In this document: positions 36,712 through 45,219 of the stretch, piece by piece
Position numbering within the stretch: the stretch's first letter is position 1
How the letters are laid out: each line of letters starts with the position of its first letter
Source: Streptomyces sp. CB00316
Lineage (GTDB): Bacteria > Actinomycetota > Actinomycetes > Streptomycetales > Streptomycetaceae
Assembly (NCBI RefSeq): GCF_001905595.1
Contig: NZ_LIXI01000001.1
Coordinates: 850,219-914,218 of the forward strand
Direction of reading: 5' to 3'
Length of the DNA: 64,000 nt
Made by a program: the position numbers and the translations under genes
Notes under the pieces: model-generated
The model's database searches: none
Told to the model about the DNA's origin: nothing
What the model saw: only the letters and a program-made list of their open reading frames with translations

Positions 36712-38103
36712 CTACGCCGCTTCCGGCAGCCGGGCGCCCCCCGGATGCGCCGGAGCCACTCCCAGGTCCGTCAGGATCGCCTCCGCCGCCCGGCGCCCCG
36801 AGTGCAGCGCGCCCTGGACCGAGCTGGTGTCCCGGTGGTCGCCGCACACGTACAGCCCCGCCAGGACCCGCACCGGCCGGCGCGGGTCGTGCGGGGCCTC
36901 CATCGCGGGTACGGCCTCCGGGTCGTGGTGGGCGGCCAGCAGCTCCCAGTCGCCCGTCGGCATCCCGTACAGCGCCGCCAGATGCGTCCGTACGGAACGG
37001 TCCAGGTCCGGCGGCGGTGTTCCGAGCACCGTCGACGTGACCAGCGCCCGGCCCTCCGGCGCGCGTGAGGGGTCGACCTCGCTCATGACCGCCGTGTACG
37101 CCACCGGACCCGACCGGTCCCCGTCCAGCACCAGCGACCTGCCGGTCGGCGGCGGCGCGGGCGCGGTGTGGTGAAGGACCGTCACCGGGCGGAACTCGGG
37201 CACGCGCAGACCGGGCAGCAGCTCGGCCGCGGCCCCCGCCCCGGTGGCCAACAAGAGGGAACGGCAACCCAGTTCACCGTGCTCCTTGGTGCGTACGGTG
37301 GTGATGTCGGCGGCCGTGACATGCACCCCGGTCCGTACCGTGCCGGGCGGCAGCGCGGCCGCCAGCAGGTCCGGCAGCGTCCCCGAACCGCCCGCCGGGA
37401 CGCAGAGCCCGCCCCGCGCGTAGTCCCGCAGGGCCAGATCCGCGTACCGGCTCGACGTGGTGAGGCCGGGATCGCCGAGCAGCGCGGAGAGCAGCGGACG
37501 CAGGACGCCGTCCACCGTACGGGCCGGCATCTGACCCGCCCTCAGGGCGGCGAGCGCCGTCCGTTCGGGGCGGGCCAGGAGCCGGGCCGTCGGGGTGGCG
37601 GCCAGCCGGGAGAGCGCCGCGCCGAGCCGGGCCCGGTCGATCGCCTCGGCCATGGTTGCGGTGTTCCGGAGGGCTGAGCTCCTCGCGCCCAGGCCGCTGA
37701 GGGACGCGATCCGCAGGTGGCCCCCGTAGCCGCCCGGCGATGCCTGGGGGGCGCTCGATCGGGCGCGTACGGCTCTGAGTGCGCCCCTCGCGCTCCGTAT
37801 GTCACCGGTGCGGTGGCGGCGGCCCTCACTGTGCACCAGCACCCCGGGCGCGAACTCCCGCAGCTCCGGGGTGCCGAGCCCCGGGGTGGCGGTCAGCTCC
37901 GGCCAGGAGGTGCAGAGCAGGGGGCCGAGCTGGTCGAGACGGAACCCGTCCACCTCCTGGGTGGCCAGCCGACCGCCCACGGTGGAGGCCGCCTCCAGAA
38001 CACTGACGCCGACTCCGGCGCCGGTCAGCAGATGGGCCGCTGAGAGGCCGGCGATCCCGGCCCCGATGATGATCACGTCCGCGTCGTGTGCCGTGCTGCG
38101 CAC
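36712..38103 (-). CDS. FAD-dependent amine-oxidase-fold oxidoreductase
   Basis: 463 residues. The N-terminal dinucleotide motif DVIIIGAGIAGLSAAHLLTGAGV leads into VLEAASTVGGRLAT, the FAD/amine-oxidase signature; the C-terminal block LYVCGDHRDTSSVQGALHSGRRAAEAIL closes the FAD site. Relatives include protoporphyrinogen oxidase-like and phytoene-desaturase-like enzymes; the substrate is unknown. GTG at 38103 was chosen because GGGGAGGG lies five bases upstream and the dinucleotide motif begins 11 residues later. A GGGGGC hairpin lies just before the ribosome site. Confidence 0.85.
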   Translation of the reverse strand: MRSTAHDADVIIIGAGIAGLSAAHLLTGAGVGVSVLEAASTVGGRLATQEVDGFRLDQLGPLLCTSWPELTATPGLGTPELREFAPGVLVHSEGRRHRTGDIRSARGALRAVRARSSAPQASPGGYGGHLRIASLSGLGARSSALRNTATMAEAIDRARLGAALSRLAATPTARLLARPERTALAALRAGQMPARTVDGVLRPLLSALLGDPGLTTSSRYADLALRDYARGGLCVPAGGSGTLPDLLAAALPPGTVRTGVHVTAADITTVRTKEHGELGCRSLLLATGAGAAAELLPGLRVPEFRPVTVLHHTAPAPPPTGRSLVLDGDRSGPVAYTAVMSEVDPSRAPEGRALVTSTVLGTPPPDLDRSVRTHLAALYGMPTGDWELLAAHHDPEAVPAMEAPHDPRRPVRVLAGLYVCGDHRDTSSVQGALHSGRRAAEAILTDLGVAPAHPGGARLPEAA

Positions 38104-38275
38104 AAGGCCCTCCCCGAGTCGGTGCGACTGGTGGGGGCTTCTTGCCCCCAACAGGTCCCCGGAATGCCGGAGTTCGCACCGAGGGTAGGAGGATGGCTGA
38201 TAGTGGGTCAGACGCGCGTGGCCGGGTGCACCGGGGCACGGGGTCGCACACCTGGCCGCCCCGTGAGCGTGCCGC

Positions 38276-39175
38276 TCAACGCAGCGCCGCCCGGATCGCC
38301 GCGTCGATGCCGGGGAACGCGAACGAGAAGCCGGAGTCCAGCAGCTGCCCGGGGATCACCCGCTGGCTGCCCAGCACATCGCCCGCGAACTCCCCGAGCG
38401 CGACCCGCAGCGCGGGCGCGGGGGCGGTGAACAGGGTCGGTCGGCGCAGCACCCGGCCCATCGCGGCGGTCACCTCGGCGTTGGTGACCGGGTCGGGCCC
38501 GGTCAGGTTCACCGGGCCGGACAGCGACTCGGTGTCCACGATGTGGCGCAGGGCGGCGACATGGTCGTGCAGCGCGATGAAGCTCCAGTACTGGCGGCCG
38601 TTGCCCATCCGCCCGCCGAGCCCCGCCTTGAACAGGGGGAACAGCCGTCCCCATGCCCCGCCCTCGCGGGCCACCACCAGTCCGGTGCGGGCGTGCACCG
38701 TCCGGATGCCCCGTTCCTCGGCAGCGGCCGTCGCCGCCTCCCACTCCTCGCAGACGGAAGGCAGGAAGCCCTCCCCGGGCGGCGCGCTCTCGTCCACGGC
38801 GCGGTCTCCCGTATCGCCGTAGTAGCCGATGGCCGAGCTGGAGAGGAGCACCTGCGGCGGGCGGTCGAGCGAGGCGACGGCCTCGGCGATCGCGGCCGTG
38901 CCGAGCACCCGGCTGTCGCGGATCTCCCGCTTGTAGTCGTCGGTCCAGCGGTGGTCGCCGACCCCGGCCCCGGCGAGGTGGACGACCGCGTCGCAGCCCA
39001 CCAGCCCGGCCACGTCCACGTAACCCCGCTGGGGGTCCCACTGCACCTCGTCACCGGACCTGGCGGGCCGTCGCACCAGGCGGGCCACCTCGTGCCCGTC
39101 GGCGCGCAGCGAGCGCACGAGCGCCGCTCCGATGAGTCCGGACGATCCAGTGACGGCGATACGGGAGGTCGGCAT
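38276..39175 (-). CDS. TIGR01777-type NAD(P)-dependent epimerase
   Basis: 299 residues, an extended short-chain dehydrogenase. RIAVTGSSGLIGAALVRSL binds the dinucleotide; VVHLAGAGVGDHRW, SSSAIGYYGDTGDRAVDE with the S/Y pair, and VNLTGPDPVTNAEV are the TIGR01777/YfcH family blocks, followed by a DUF1731-like C terminus. The physiological substrate of the family is not known. It is on the same strand as, and 172 bases upstream of, the flavin oxidoreductase gene. Confidence 0.92.
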   Translation of the reverse strand: MPTSRIAVTGSSGLIGAALVRSLRADGHEVARLVRRPARSGDEVQWDPQRGYVDVAGLVGCDAVVHLAGAGVGDHRWTDDYKREIRDSRVLGTAAIAEAVASLDRPPQVLLSSSAIGYYGDTGDRAVDESAPPGEGFLPSVCEEWEAATAAAEERGIRTVHARTGLVVAREGGAWGRLFPLFKAGLGGRMGNGRQYWSFIALHDHVAALRHIVDTESLSGPVNLTGPDPVTNAEVTAAMGRVLRRPTLFTAPAPALRVALGEFAGDVLGSQRVIPGQLLDSGFSFAFPGIDAAIRAALR

Positions 39176-39271
39176 GGTGCCATCCTGCCCCACGGATCGG
39201 GGGAAACACGGCAGCGGATACGGGGGAAAACACCATGGATGGCGAAGAACCCGGCATGGGACAGTGACGTC

Positions 39272-39823
39272 ATGTCCGCAACCACCGCCCCCCGCTCCGT
39301 CTCCGTCCGTCCCGCCCTGCCGGCCGACGAGGAAGCCCTCGGTGAGCTCGACCGGTCCACCTGGTCGACGCTGCACGCGGTCGTGCCACGGCCCCGGCCT
39401 CCGTACGACCCCTTCTTCGACGAGCGGCACCGGCCCGAGGACTTCCTGGTGGCCGAGGCCGCGACGGAGGCCGGGGCCGAGTCCTCGGCCGGTTCCGGCG
39501 GGACGAGCGTCGCCGGGTACATACGCCTGGTCCCGTCCACCCCGCTCGCCTGCAACGCCCATGTGCGGCAGATACAGGGCCTGGCCGTGGCGGCCTGGGC
39601 GCGCGGGGCCGGGGTCGGGCGGACCCTGCTGCGCGCCGCGTTCGCCGAGGCCCGGCGTCAGGGGGCCGAGCGGATCACGCTGCGGGTGCTCGGGCACAAC
39701 ACCCCCGCCCGGGCGCTCTACGCCTCCGAGGGCTTCGCCGTGGAAGGGGTGCTGAGCGGGGAGTTCTTCCTGCACGGCCGCTATGTCGACGACGTCCTGA
39801 TGGGCCGCTCGCTGGCGCCCTGA
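39272..39823 (+). CDS. GNAT N-acetyltransferase
   Basis: 183 residues with the GNAT acetyl-CoA site VAAWARGAGVGRTLLRAAFAEA and the C-terminal LGHNTPARALYASEGFAVEG block. An Ala/Gly-rich insertion lies near residues 65-80. The acceptor is unknown. It ends 11 bases from the convergent DUF4240 gene. Confidence 0.87.
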   Translation: MSATTAPRSVSVRPALPADEEALGELDRSTWSTLHAVVPRPRPPYDPFFDERHRPEDFLVAEAATEAGAESSAGSGGTSVAGYIRLVPSTPLACNAHVRQIQGLAVAAWARGAGVGRTLLRAAFAEARRQGAERITLRVLGHNTPARALYASEGFAVEGVLSGEFFLHGRYVDDVLMGRSLAP

Positions 39824-39834
39824 GCGGTGAGGGT

Positions 39835-40356
39835 TCAGCGCGGTGCGAAGCGGTCCCAGAGCTCCGGGTAGCGGGCCCCCAGTGCCTCGTCGTCCTCGAA
39901 GTCGACCGGGGAGCCCAGCGGCTCGGTGGGCTGGGGCGGCAGGCCCAGATCGGGTGCGACCACGCCTGTGAGCTGCTCGTACGCCTCGTCGGCCGCGTAG
40001 CCCAGCTCCTCGCCGTCCCCGTCGATCTCCTCGTCGAACTCCTCCAGCAGCTCCGCCAGGTCGTCCGGGTCGTGCAGCGCGCCCTCGAAGACCTCCCGGC
40101 CCTGGCCGATCAGCCAGCACCGGAAGTAGTCGAAGGCGTCGTCGCTCGCCCCGCCGAGCAGTACGGCTGCCGCGCCCCACAGGTCCCAGCGGTAGGCGCG
40201 GTTGTAGCGGGCCTCGAAGTGCCGGGCGAAGTCCAGCACGGAATCGGGGTCGAGCTGCACCAGCCGTTCCACGAGCAGGTCGGCCTGCTCCTCGGGGTCG
40301 CCCTCGGCGGCCTCGCGGCTGCTGTCGATGATCTCCCAGAATTCCGTCTCGTCCAT
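39835..40356 (-). CDS. DUF4240 protein
   Basis: 173 residues, strongly acidic, cytoplasmic. MDETEFWEIIDSSRE at the start and FRCWLIGQGREVFEGALHDPDDLAE in the middle are the DUF4240 pattern. Function unknown; from memory, related domains occur in immunity-type and stand-alone proteins. GTG directly upstream of the ATG is an alternative start. Confidence 0.85.
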   Translation of the reverse strand: MDETEFWEIIDSSREAAEGDPEEQADLLVERLVQLDPDSVLDFARHFEARYNRAYRWDLWGAAAVLLGGASDDAFDYFRCWLIGQGREVFEGALHDPDDLAELLEEFDEEIDGDGEELGYAADEAYEQLTGVVAPDLGLPPQPTEPLGSPVDFEDDEALGARYPELWDRFAPR

Positions 40357-40418
40357 CACGGGTCCAGCATCCAGCCTGCCGGGACCCCTCGCACGCCCAG
40401 ACGGCGAAAAGAAGCCTT

Positions 40419-41408
40419 TCAGCGATATAGATCACTCAGGCGTTCGACCGCCTCGGCGAACCGGCTCCGCAGATCCTCCGGTGCCACGACCTCCAACTCG
40501 GGACCCAGCGAAAGGAGCTGGCTGTATGCCACATCCAGTGACTCCACGGGCAGGACGACCGTGCGCCACCCGTCCGGGCCGGCGGGAGGGGCCTCGGAGA
40601 GGGCCGTGGCGGCGGCCGCCCGGTCACCGGTGAACGCGAGCTGCCGCGCACCGCTCTCGGACACCCGTACGGTCACCTCGGTACGGAGGAGGGACCGGGC
40701 GAACTCGGCGGCCCGGTCGTCCCAGAACGCTGGCAGGTCGAAGGCCTCGTCCCGCTCGAAGCGTTCGTCGGTTGGCTCCACCGAGGTGAACCGGTCGATC
40801 CGGTAGACCCGGAAGTCGCCCCCCACCTTGGCGCAGAGGTACCAGACCCCGGCCTTGAGGACGAGGCCGTACGGAGCGAGCTCCCGCGCCACCTCCGTAC
40901 CGTTGCGTCCGTTCTCGCGGCCGCCGCCCTTGCGGTAGCGGGCGCGCAGCAGGCGGTCGTCCCAGACGGCGTCGGCGACGGCCGGCAGCAGTTCCGGGGG
41001 CTCCGGCTCGTGGTACCAGGACGGGGCGTCCAGGTGGAAGCGCTGGGCGGCGGAGGCCGAGGCGTCGCGTACGGAGGGCAGCAGCGCGGCCGACACCTTG
41101 AGCCGGGCCGCCGACGCCGCGTCCTCCAGGCCCATCTCGCGCAGCGCGGAGGGCAGGCCGGAGAGGAAGAGCGCCTCCGCCTCGTTGCGGGCGAGGCCGG
41201 TCAGCCGGGTGCGGTAGCCGCCGATGAGCCGGTAGCCGCCCGCCCGGCCGCGCTCCGCGTACACCGGGACGCCCGCCTCGGAGAGGGCCTGCGCGTCGCG
41301 GGTGACCGTACGCTCCGACACCTCCAGCTCCGCCGCCAGCTCGGCGGCGGTCATGGCGGGGCGGGACTGCAGGAGCAGCACCATCTTGATCAGCCGGGCA
41401 GCACGCAT
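40419..41408 (-). CDS. HTH/WYL-domain transcriptional regulator
   Basis: 329 residues. The N-terminal winged helix (MTAAELAAELEVSERTVTRDAQAL, about residues 19-42) is followed by the WYL domain (ARYRKGGG...ELAPYGLVLKAGVWYLCAKVGGDFRVYRIDRF) and a WCX-type C-terminal domain. Such regulators often sense nucleic acids or small ligands; the target is unknown. It is convergent with nothing and runs parallel to aceE, whose terminator lies downstream of it on the minus strand. Confidence 0.9.
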   Translation of the reverse strand: MRAARLIKMVLLLQSRPAMTAAELAAELEVSERTVTRDAQALSEAGVPVYAERGRAGGYRLIGGYRTRLTGLARNEAEALFLSGLPSALREMGLEDAASAARLKVSAALLPSVRDASASAAQRFHLDAPSWYHEPEPPELLPAVADAVWDDRLLRARYRKGGGRENGRNGTEVARELAPYGLVLKAGVWYLCAKVGGDFRVYRIDRFTSVEPTDERFERDEAFDLPAFWDDRAAEFARSLLRTEVTVRVSESGARQLAFTGDRAAAATALSEAPPAGPDGWRTVVLPVESLDVAYSQLLSLGPELEVVAPEDLRSRFAEAVERLSDLYR

Positions 41409-41433
41409 GGGCCCATTGTGGCGGCAGCGAAAA

Positions 41434-41489
41434 CCCCCGGCCGCCGGGGCGGACGCGTTGTCGGACGCGCTCGCCCCGGTGGCCGGGGG
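41434..41489 (-). terminator. Terminator of aceE
   Basis: 17-base arms, 41434-41450 with 41473-41489, one G-T pair, located 19 bases beyond the aceE stop. Confidence 0.8.
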
Positions 41490-41507
41490 GCAGGCCGGGC
41501 CGGCGGC

Positions 41508-44180
41508 TCAGAGGCCGTACCGCTCCCGGGCCTCCTTGACCGCCGAGGCCGGGACCTCGTCGCGCTTGACGAGCTGGGCCAGCGACGCCACCACGATCGA
41601 CTGGGCGTCGACGCCGAAGTGGCGACGGGCCGCCGCGCGGGTGTCGGAGAGACCGAAGCCGTCCGTGCCGAGCGAGGACCAGTCCTGCTCCACCCACTGG
41701 CTGATCTGGTCCGGGACCTGGCGCATCCAGTCGCTGACCGCGAGCACCGGGCCCGGCGCACCGGAGAGCGCCTGCGTCACGTACGGGACCCGCACCTCAC
41801 CGCGGAGCAGCGCCTCGTCGGCCTCCAGCGCGTCGCGGCGCAGCTCGCCCCACGAGGTGGCGGACCAGACGTCGGCCGTGACACCCCAGTCGGCGGCCAG
41901 CAGCTCCTGGGCCTCCAGGGCCCAGTGGATCGCCGTACCGGAGGCCAGCAGCTGAAGCCGCGGGGCGTCCGCCTTCGCGGGCGCGCCCTCCTTGAAGCGG
42001 TACAGGCCCTTGACGATGCCCTCCTCGACGCCCTCGGGCATCGCGGGCTGGGGCTTCGGCTCGTTGTAGACCGTCAGGTAGTAGAAGACGTCCTCGGCAT
42101 CGGGGCCGTACATCCGCCGCAGACCGTCCTTGACGATCACCGCGACCTCGTAGGCGAACGCCGGGTCGTAGTTGAGCGAGGCCGGGTTGGTGGCCGCGAT
42201 CAGGTGCGAGTGGCCGTCCGCGTGCTGGAGGCCCTCACCCGTCAGGGTCGTACGGCCCGCCGTGGCGCCGACGATGAAACCCTTGCCGAGCTGGTCGGCG
42301 AGCTGCCACATCTGGTCGCCGGTCCGCTGCCAGCCGAACATCGAGTAGAAGATGTAGAACGGGATCATCGTCTCGCCGTGCGTCGCGTACGACGTGGCGG
42401 CGGCGATGAAGTCGGCCATGGCGCCGGCCTCGGTGATCCCCTCGTTGAGGATCTGGCCGTCCTTGGCCTCCTTGTAGTACATCAGCTGGTCACGGTCGAC
42501 CGGCTCGTACGTCTGGCCCAGGGGCGAGTAGATGCCGGCGGACGGGAACAGGGACTCCATACCGAAGGTACGGGCCTCGTCCGGGACGATCGGCACCCAG
42601 CGTCTGCCGGTCTCCTTGTCCCGCATCAGGTCCTTCACCAGGCGGACGAACGCCATGGTGGTGGCCATCTCCTGCTTGCCGGACCCCTTGTACAGGGCCT
42701 TGAACGCGCGCTCCTCGGGCTGCGGCAGAGGAGCGGAGGCGTGCATCCGGCGGGCGGGAGCGGGGCCCCCTAGGGCGGCGCGGCGCTCCTGGAGGTAGCG
42801 GACCTCGGGGGAGTCGGCGCCCGGGTGGCCGTAGGGGACGAGACCTTCCGCGAAGGCGCTGTCGGGGATCGGGAGGCCGAGCAGCTCGCGCATGCCCTTG
42901 AACTCGTCGATCGACAGCTTCTTCATCTGGTGGTTGGCGTTCTTGGACTCGAAGCCCTTGCCGAGCGTGTAGCCCTTGACCGTCTGGGCCAGGATCACGG
43001 TCGGCGCGCCCTTGTGCTCCACGGCCGCCTTGTACGCCGCGTACACCTTGCGTGCTTCGTGGCCGCCGCGCGAGGTGTAGAAACACTCGGCGATCTTCGC
43101 GTCGCTGAGCAGCTTCGCCAGCTCGGCGAGGGCGGGCTCGGCGCCGAAGAAGTGGTCGCGGATGTAGGCCACGTCGCGCGTCGCGTACGTCTGGAACTGC
43201 GCGTCCGGGACCTCCCGCAGGCGGCGCAGCAGCGCGCCCGTGGTGTCCAGCTGGAACAGCTCGTCCCAGGCGTTGCCCCAGAGCGTCTTGACGACGTTCC
43301 AGCCGGCCCCGCGGAACTGCGCCTCCAGCTCCTGGACCACGCGGAAGTTGGCGCGGACCGGGCCGTCGAGGCGTTGGAGGTTGCAGTTGATGACGAAGGT
43401 CAGGTTGTCGAGCTGCTCGCGGGCCGCGAGGGCGAGGGCGGCGGTCGACTCGGGCTCGTCCATCTCGCCGTCGCCCAGGAAGGCCCAGACGTGCGAGTTG
43501 GAGGTGTCCTTGATGGAGCGGTTGGTCAGATAACGGTTGAAGCGCGCCTGGTAGATGGCCGAGAGCGGGCCGAGGCCCATCGACACGGTGGGGAACTCCC
43601 ACAGCCAGGGCAGCCGCCGCGGGTGCGGGTAGGAGGGCAGGCCCTCGCCACCGGACTCCTGGCGGAAGTTGTCGAGCTGCTGCTCGCTGATCCGGCCGTC
43701 GAGGAAGGCGCGGGCGTAGATGCCGGGGGAGGCGTGGCCCTGGATGTACAGCTGGTCGCCGGAGCCGTCCCCCTCCTTGCCGCGGAAGAAGTGGTTGAAG
43801 CCGGTCTCGTAGAGCCAGGCCGCCGAGGCGAAGGTGGCGATGTGGCCGCCGACCCCGTACCGGGCGCCCCGGGTCACCATCGCGGCCGCGTTCCAGCGGT
43901 TCCACGCCGTGATCTTCGACTCCATCTCCAGGTCGCCGTCGAACGCGGGCTCGGCGGCGGTCGGGATGGAGTTGACGTAATCGGTCTCCAGCAGCTTGGG
44001 CAGCGCGAGGCCGGCGCCCTCGGCGTGCTGCAGCGAGCGGCGCATCAGGTACGCGGCGCGGTGCGGGCCGGCGGCCTGGGTGACGGCGTCCAGGGAGGCC
44101 GCCCATTCGGCGGTCTCCTCGGGGTCGCGGTCCGGGAGCTGGTCGAGCTCGCTCGGAAGCTTTCCTACGGGGTCGGTCAT
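41508..44180 (-). CDS. aceE: Pyruvate dehydrogenase E1 component (homodimeric type)
   Basis: 890 residues, the homodimeric AceE type. It decarboxylates pyruvate with thiamine diphosphate and reductively acetylates the lipoyl groups of E2. The ThDP motif is GDGEMDEPESTAALALAA...NLTFVINCNL (about residues 235-265); HIATFASAAWLYE and YIQGHASPGIYARAFL are E1p signatures, and RTTLTGEGLQHADGHS belongs to the pyrimidine domain. GGAAGG precedes the ATG. E2 and E3 are encoded upstream on the same strand with a GntR/FCD regulator between, and a 17-base palindrome lies 98-114 bases before the start. Confidence 0.96.
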   Translation of the reverse strand: MTDPVGKLPSELDQLPDRDPEETAEWAASLDAVTQAAGPHRAAYLMRRSLQHAEGAGLALPKLLETDYVNSIPTAAEPAFDGDLEMESKITAWNRWNAAAMVTRGARYGVGGHIATFASAAWLYETGFNHFFRGKEGDGSGDQLYIQGHASPGIYARAFLDGRISEQQLDNFRQESGGEGLPSYPHPRRLPWLWEFPTVSMGLGPLSAIYQARFNRYLTNRSIKDTSNSHVWAFLGDGEMDEPESTAALALAAREQLDNLTFVINCNLQRLDGPVRANFRVVQELEAQFRGAGWNVVKTLWGNAWDELFQLDTTGALLRRLREVPDAQFQTYATRDVAYIRDHFFGAEPALAELAKLLSDAKIAECFYTSRGGHEARKVYAAYKAAVEHKGAPTVILAQTVKGYTLGKGFESKNANHQMKKLSIDEFKGMRELLGLPIPDSAFAEGLVPYGHPGADSPEVRYLQERRAALGGPAPARRMHASAPLPQPEERAFKALYKGSGKQEMATTMAFVRLVKDLMRDKETGRRWVPIVPDEARTFGMESLFPSAGIYSPLGQTYEPVDRDQLMYYKEAKDGQILNEGITEAGAMADFIAAATSYATHGETMIPFYIFYSMFGWQRTGDQMWQLADQLGKGFIVGATAGRTTLTGEGLQHADGHSHLIAATNPASLNYDPAFAYEVAVIVKDGLRRMYGPDAEDVFYYLTVYNEPKPQPAMPEGVEEGIVKGLYRFKEGAPAKADAPRLQLLASGTAIHWALEAQELLAADWGVTADVWSATSWGELRRDALEADEALLRGEVRVPYVTQALSGAPGPVLAVSDWMRQVPDQISQWVEQDWSSLGTDGFGLSDTRAAARRHFGVDAQSIVVASLAQLVKRDEVPASAVKEARERYGL

Positions 44181-44277
44181 GATCGCCGCCTTCCGGAGAG
44201 GAGGGGGGTGGAGAAGTCCCTGGCTGGCAGGACAGGGCGATGGGGCCGGTGGGCCCGCGGAGTGAACTGTAAGTCGC

Positions 44278-44294
44278 TGATCGATGATCGATCA
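44278..44294. promoter_or_regulatory. Perfect palindrome upstream of aceE, candidate GntR operator
   Basis: TGATCGATGATCGATCA: eight-base arms around one central base, in the 266-base gap between the GntR/FCD gene and aceE. Length and symmetry fit a dimeric winged-helix regulator, and the neighbouring FCD regulator is the obvious candidate. No direct evidence links them. Confidence 0.6.
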
Positions 44295-44446
44295 AAGGAT
44301 TGAAGGCAAAACTTCTCGATACGAAGAAAAGTGGCATGGGGTGCCTCGAAACAGGGCACGGAGTGACGCGAAAAAGCGCGCAAAAAGGGCGCTGACCTGC
44401 ACGGACGAGCAGGTCACGCGCCAGATGATCGGACGGCCGCAAAGGC

Positions 44447-45070
44447 TTACGCGCGCGGCGCACACCCCAGCACATGGGCCTTCACCAAGGCCCCGATCCG
44501 CGGGTCCCCGGCGAGGAACGCGTCGATGAGCGCCTGGTGCTCCTCCGCGTACGACTTCTGCACCGTGCCCAGCCAGCGGATGGAGAGGGCCGTGAACACC
44601 TCGATGCCGAGCCCCTCCCAGGTGTGCAGCAGGACCGCGTTCCCGGCGGCCCGGACCATCTCCCGGTGGAAGCCCACCGTGTGCCGCACCTGCGCCTCGC
44701 CGTCGGCCAGCCGGTCCGCCTCGTACAGGGCCGCCACATGCGGCTCCAGCGCCGAGCAGTCCTGGCCGAGCAGCGGGGCGGCCAGCTCCGCCGCGATCTG
44801 CTCCAGGCCGGCCCGTACCGGGTAGCTCTCCTCCAGGTCGGCCGCGGTGAGGTTGCGGACCCTCACGCCCTTGTTGGGGGCCGACTCGATCAGCCGGAGC
44901 GTCTCCAGCTCGCGCAGCGCCTCGCGTACGGGTGTCTGGCTGACCTCCAGCTCGGTGGCGATGCGGCGCTCCACGATCCGCTCACCCGGCTTCCAGCGCC
45001 CGCTGACGATCCCCTCCACGATGTGCTCGCGGATCTGTTCGCGCAGCGAGTGGACGACGGGCGGGGTCAT
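44447..45070 (-). CDS. GntR/FCD-family regulator (PdhR-like by position)
   Basis: 207 residues. The winged helix (GRWKPGERIVERRIATELEVSQTPVREALRELE, residues 24-56) carries the FadR-subfamily pattern, and the C-terminal FCD domain shows the metal-coordinating pattern with VGFHREMVRAAGN and late histidines. It lies between the E2 and aceE genes on the same strand, with a strong terminator separating it from E2, so it is likely to control pyruvate dehydrogenase in response to a carboxylic acid. That regulatory role is inferred. Confidence 0.88.
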   Translation of the reverse strand: MTPPVVHSLREQIREHIVEGIVSGRWKPGERIVERRIATELEVSQTPVREALRELETLRLIESAPNKGVRVRNLTAADLEESYPVRAGLEQIAAELAAPLLGQDCSALEPHVAALYEADRLADGEAQVRHTVGFHREMVRAAGNAVLLHTWEGLGIEVFTALSIRWLGTVQKSYAEEHQALIDAFLAGDPRIGALVKAHVLGCAPRA

Positions 45071-45136
45071 GGGGTGCTCCTTCGGGGGCAGACCGGTGCT
45101 GCCTACATCATCATGGTGGCGGTAGGCCTCCCGGGC

Positions 45137-45146
45137 TGTTTAGACA
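45137..45146. promoter_or_regulatory. Palindrome in front of the GntR/FCD gene
   Basis: TGTTTAGACA, nine-tenths symmetric, resembling TGT-N-ACA sites of FadR-subfamily regulators. It overlaps a possible -10 TATTGT on the minus strand (45144-45149), so autoregulation is plausible. Confidence 0.45.
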
Positions 45147-45151
45147 ATACG

Positions 45152-45192
45152 GCGGCGCCCCCGCCCGGAAGGGTTCCGGACGGGGGCGCCGC
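45152..45192 (-). terminator. Terminator after the E2 gene
   Basis: GCGGCGCCCCCG (45152-45163) pairs with CGGGGGCGCCGC (45181-45192), then CCGGAA with TTCCGG around loop GGG; 27 bases past the E2 stop. Confidence 0.88.
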
Positions 45193-45219
45193 TGGTGAGG
45201 CTGGTTACAGCCGGAGCGT

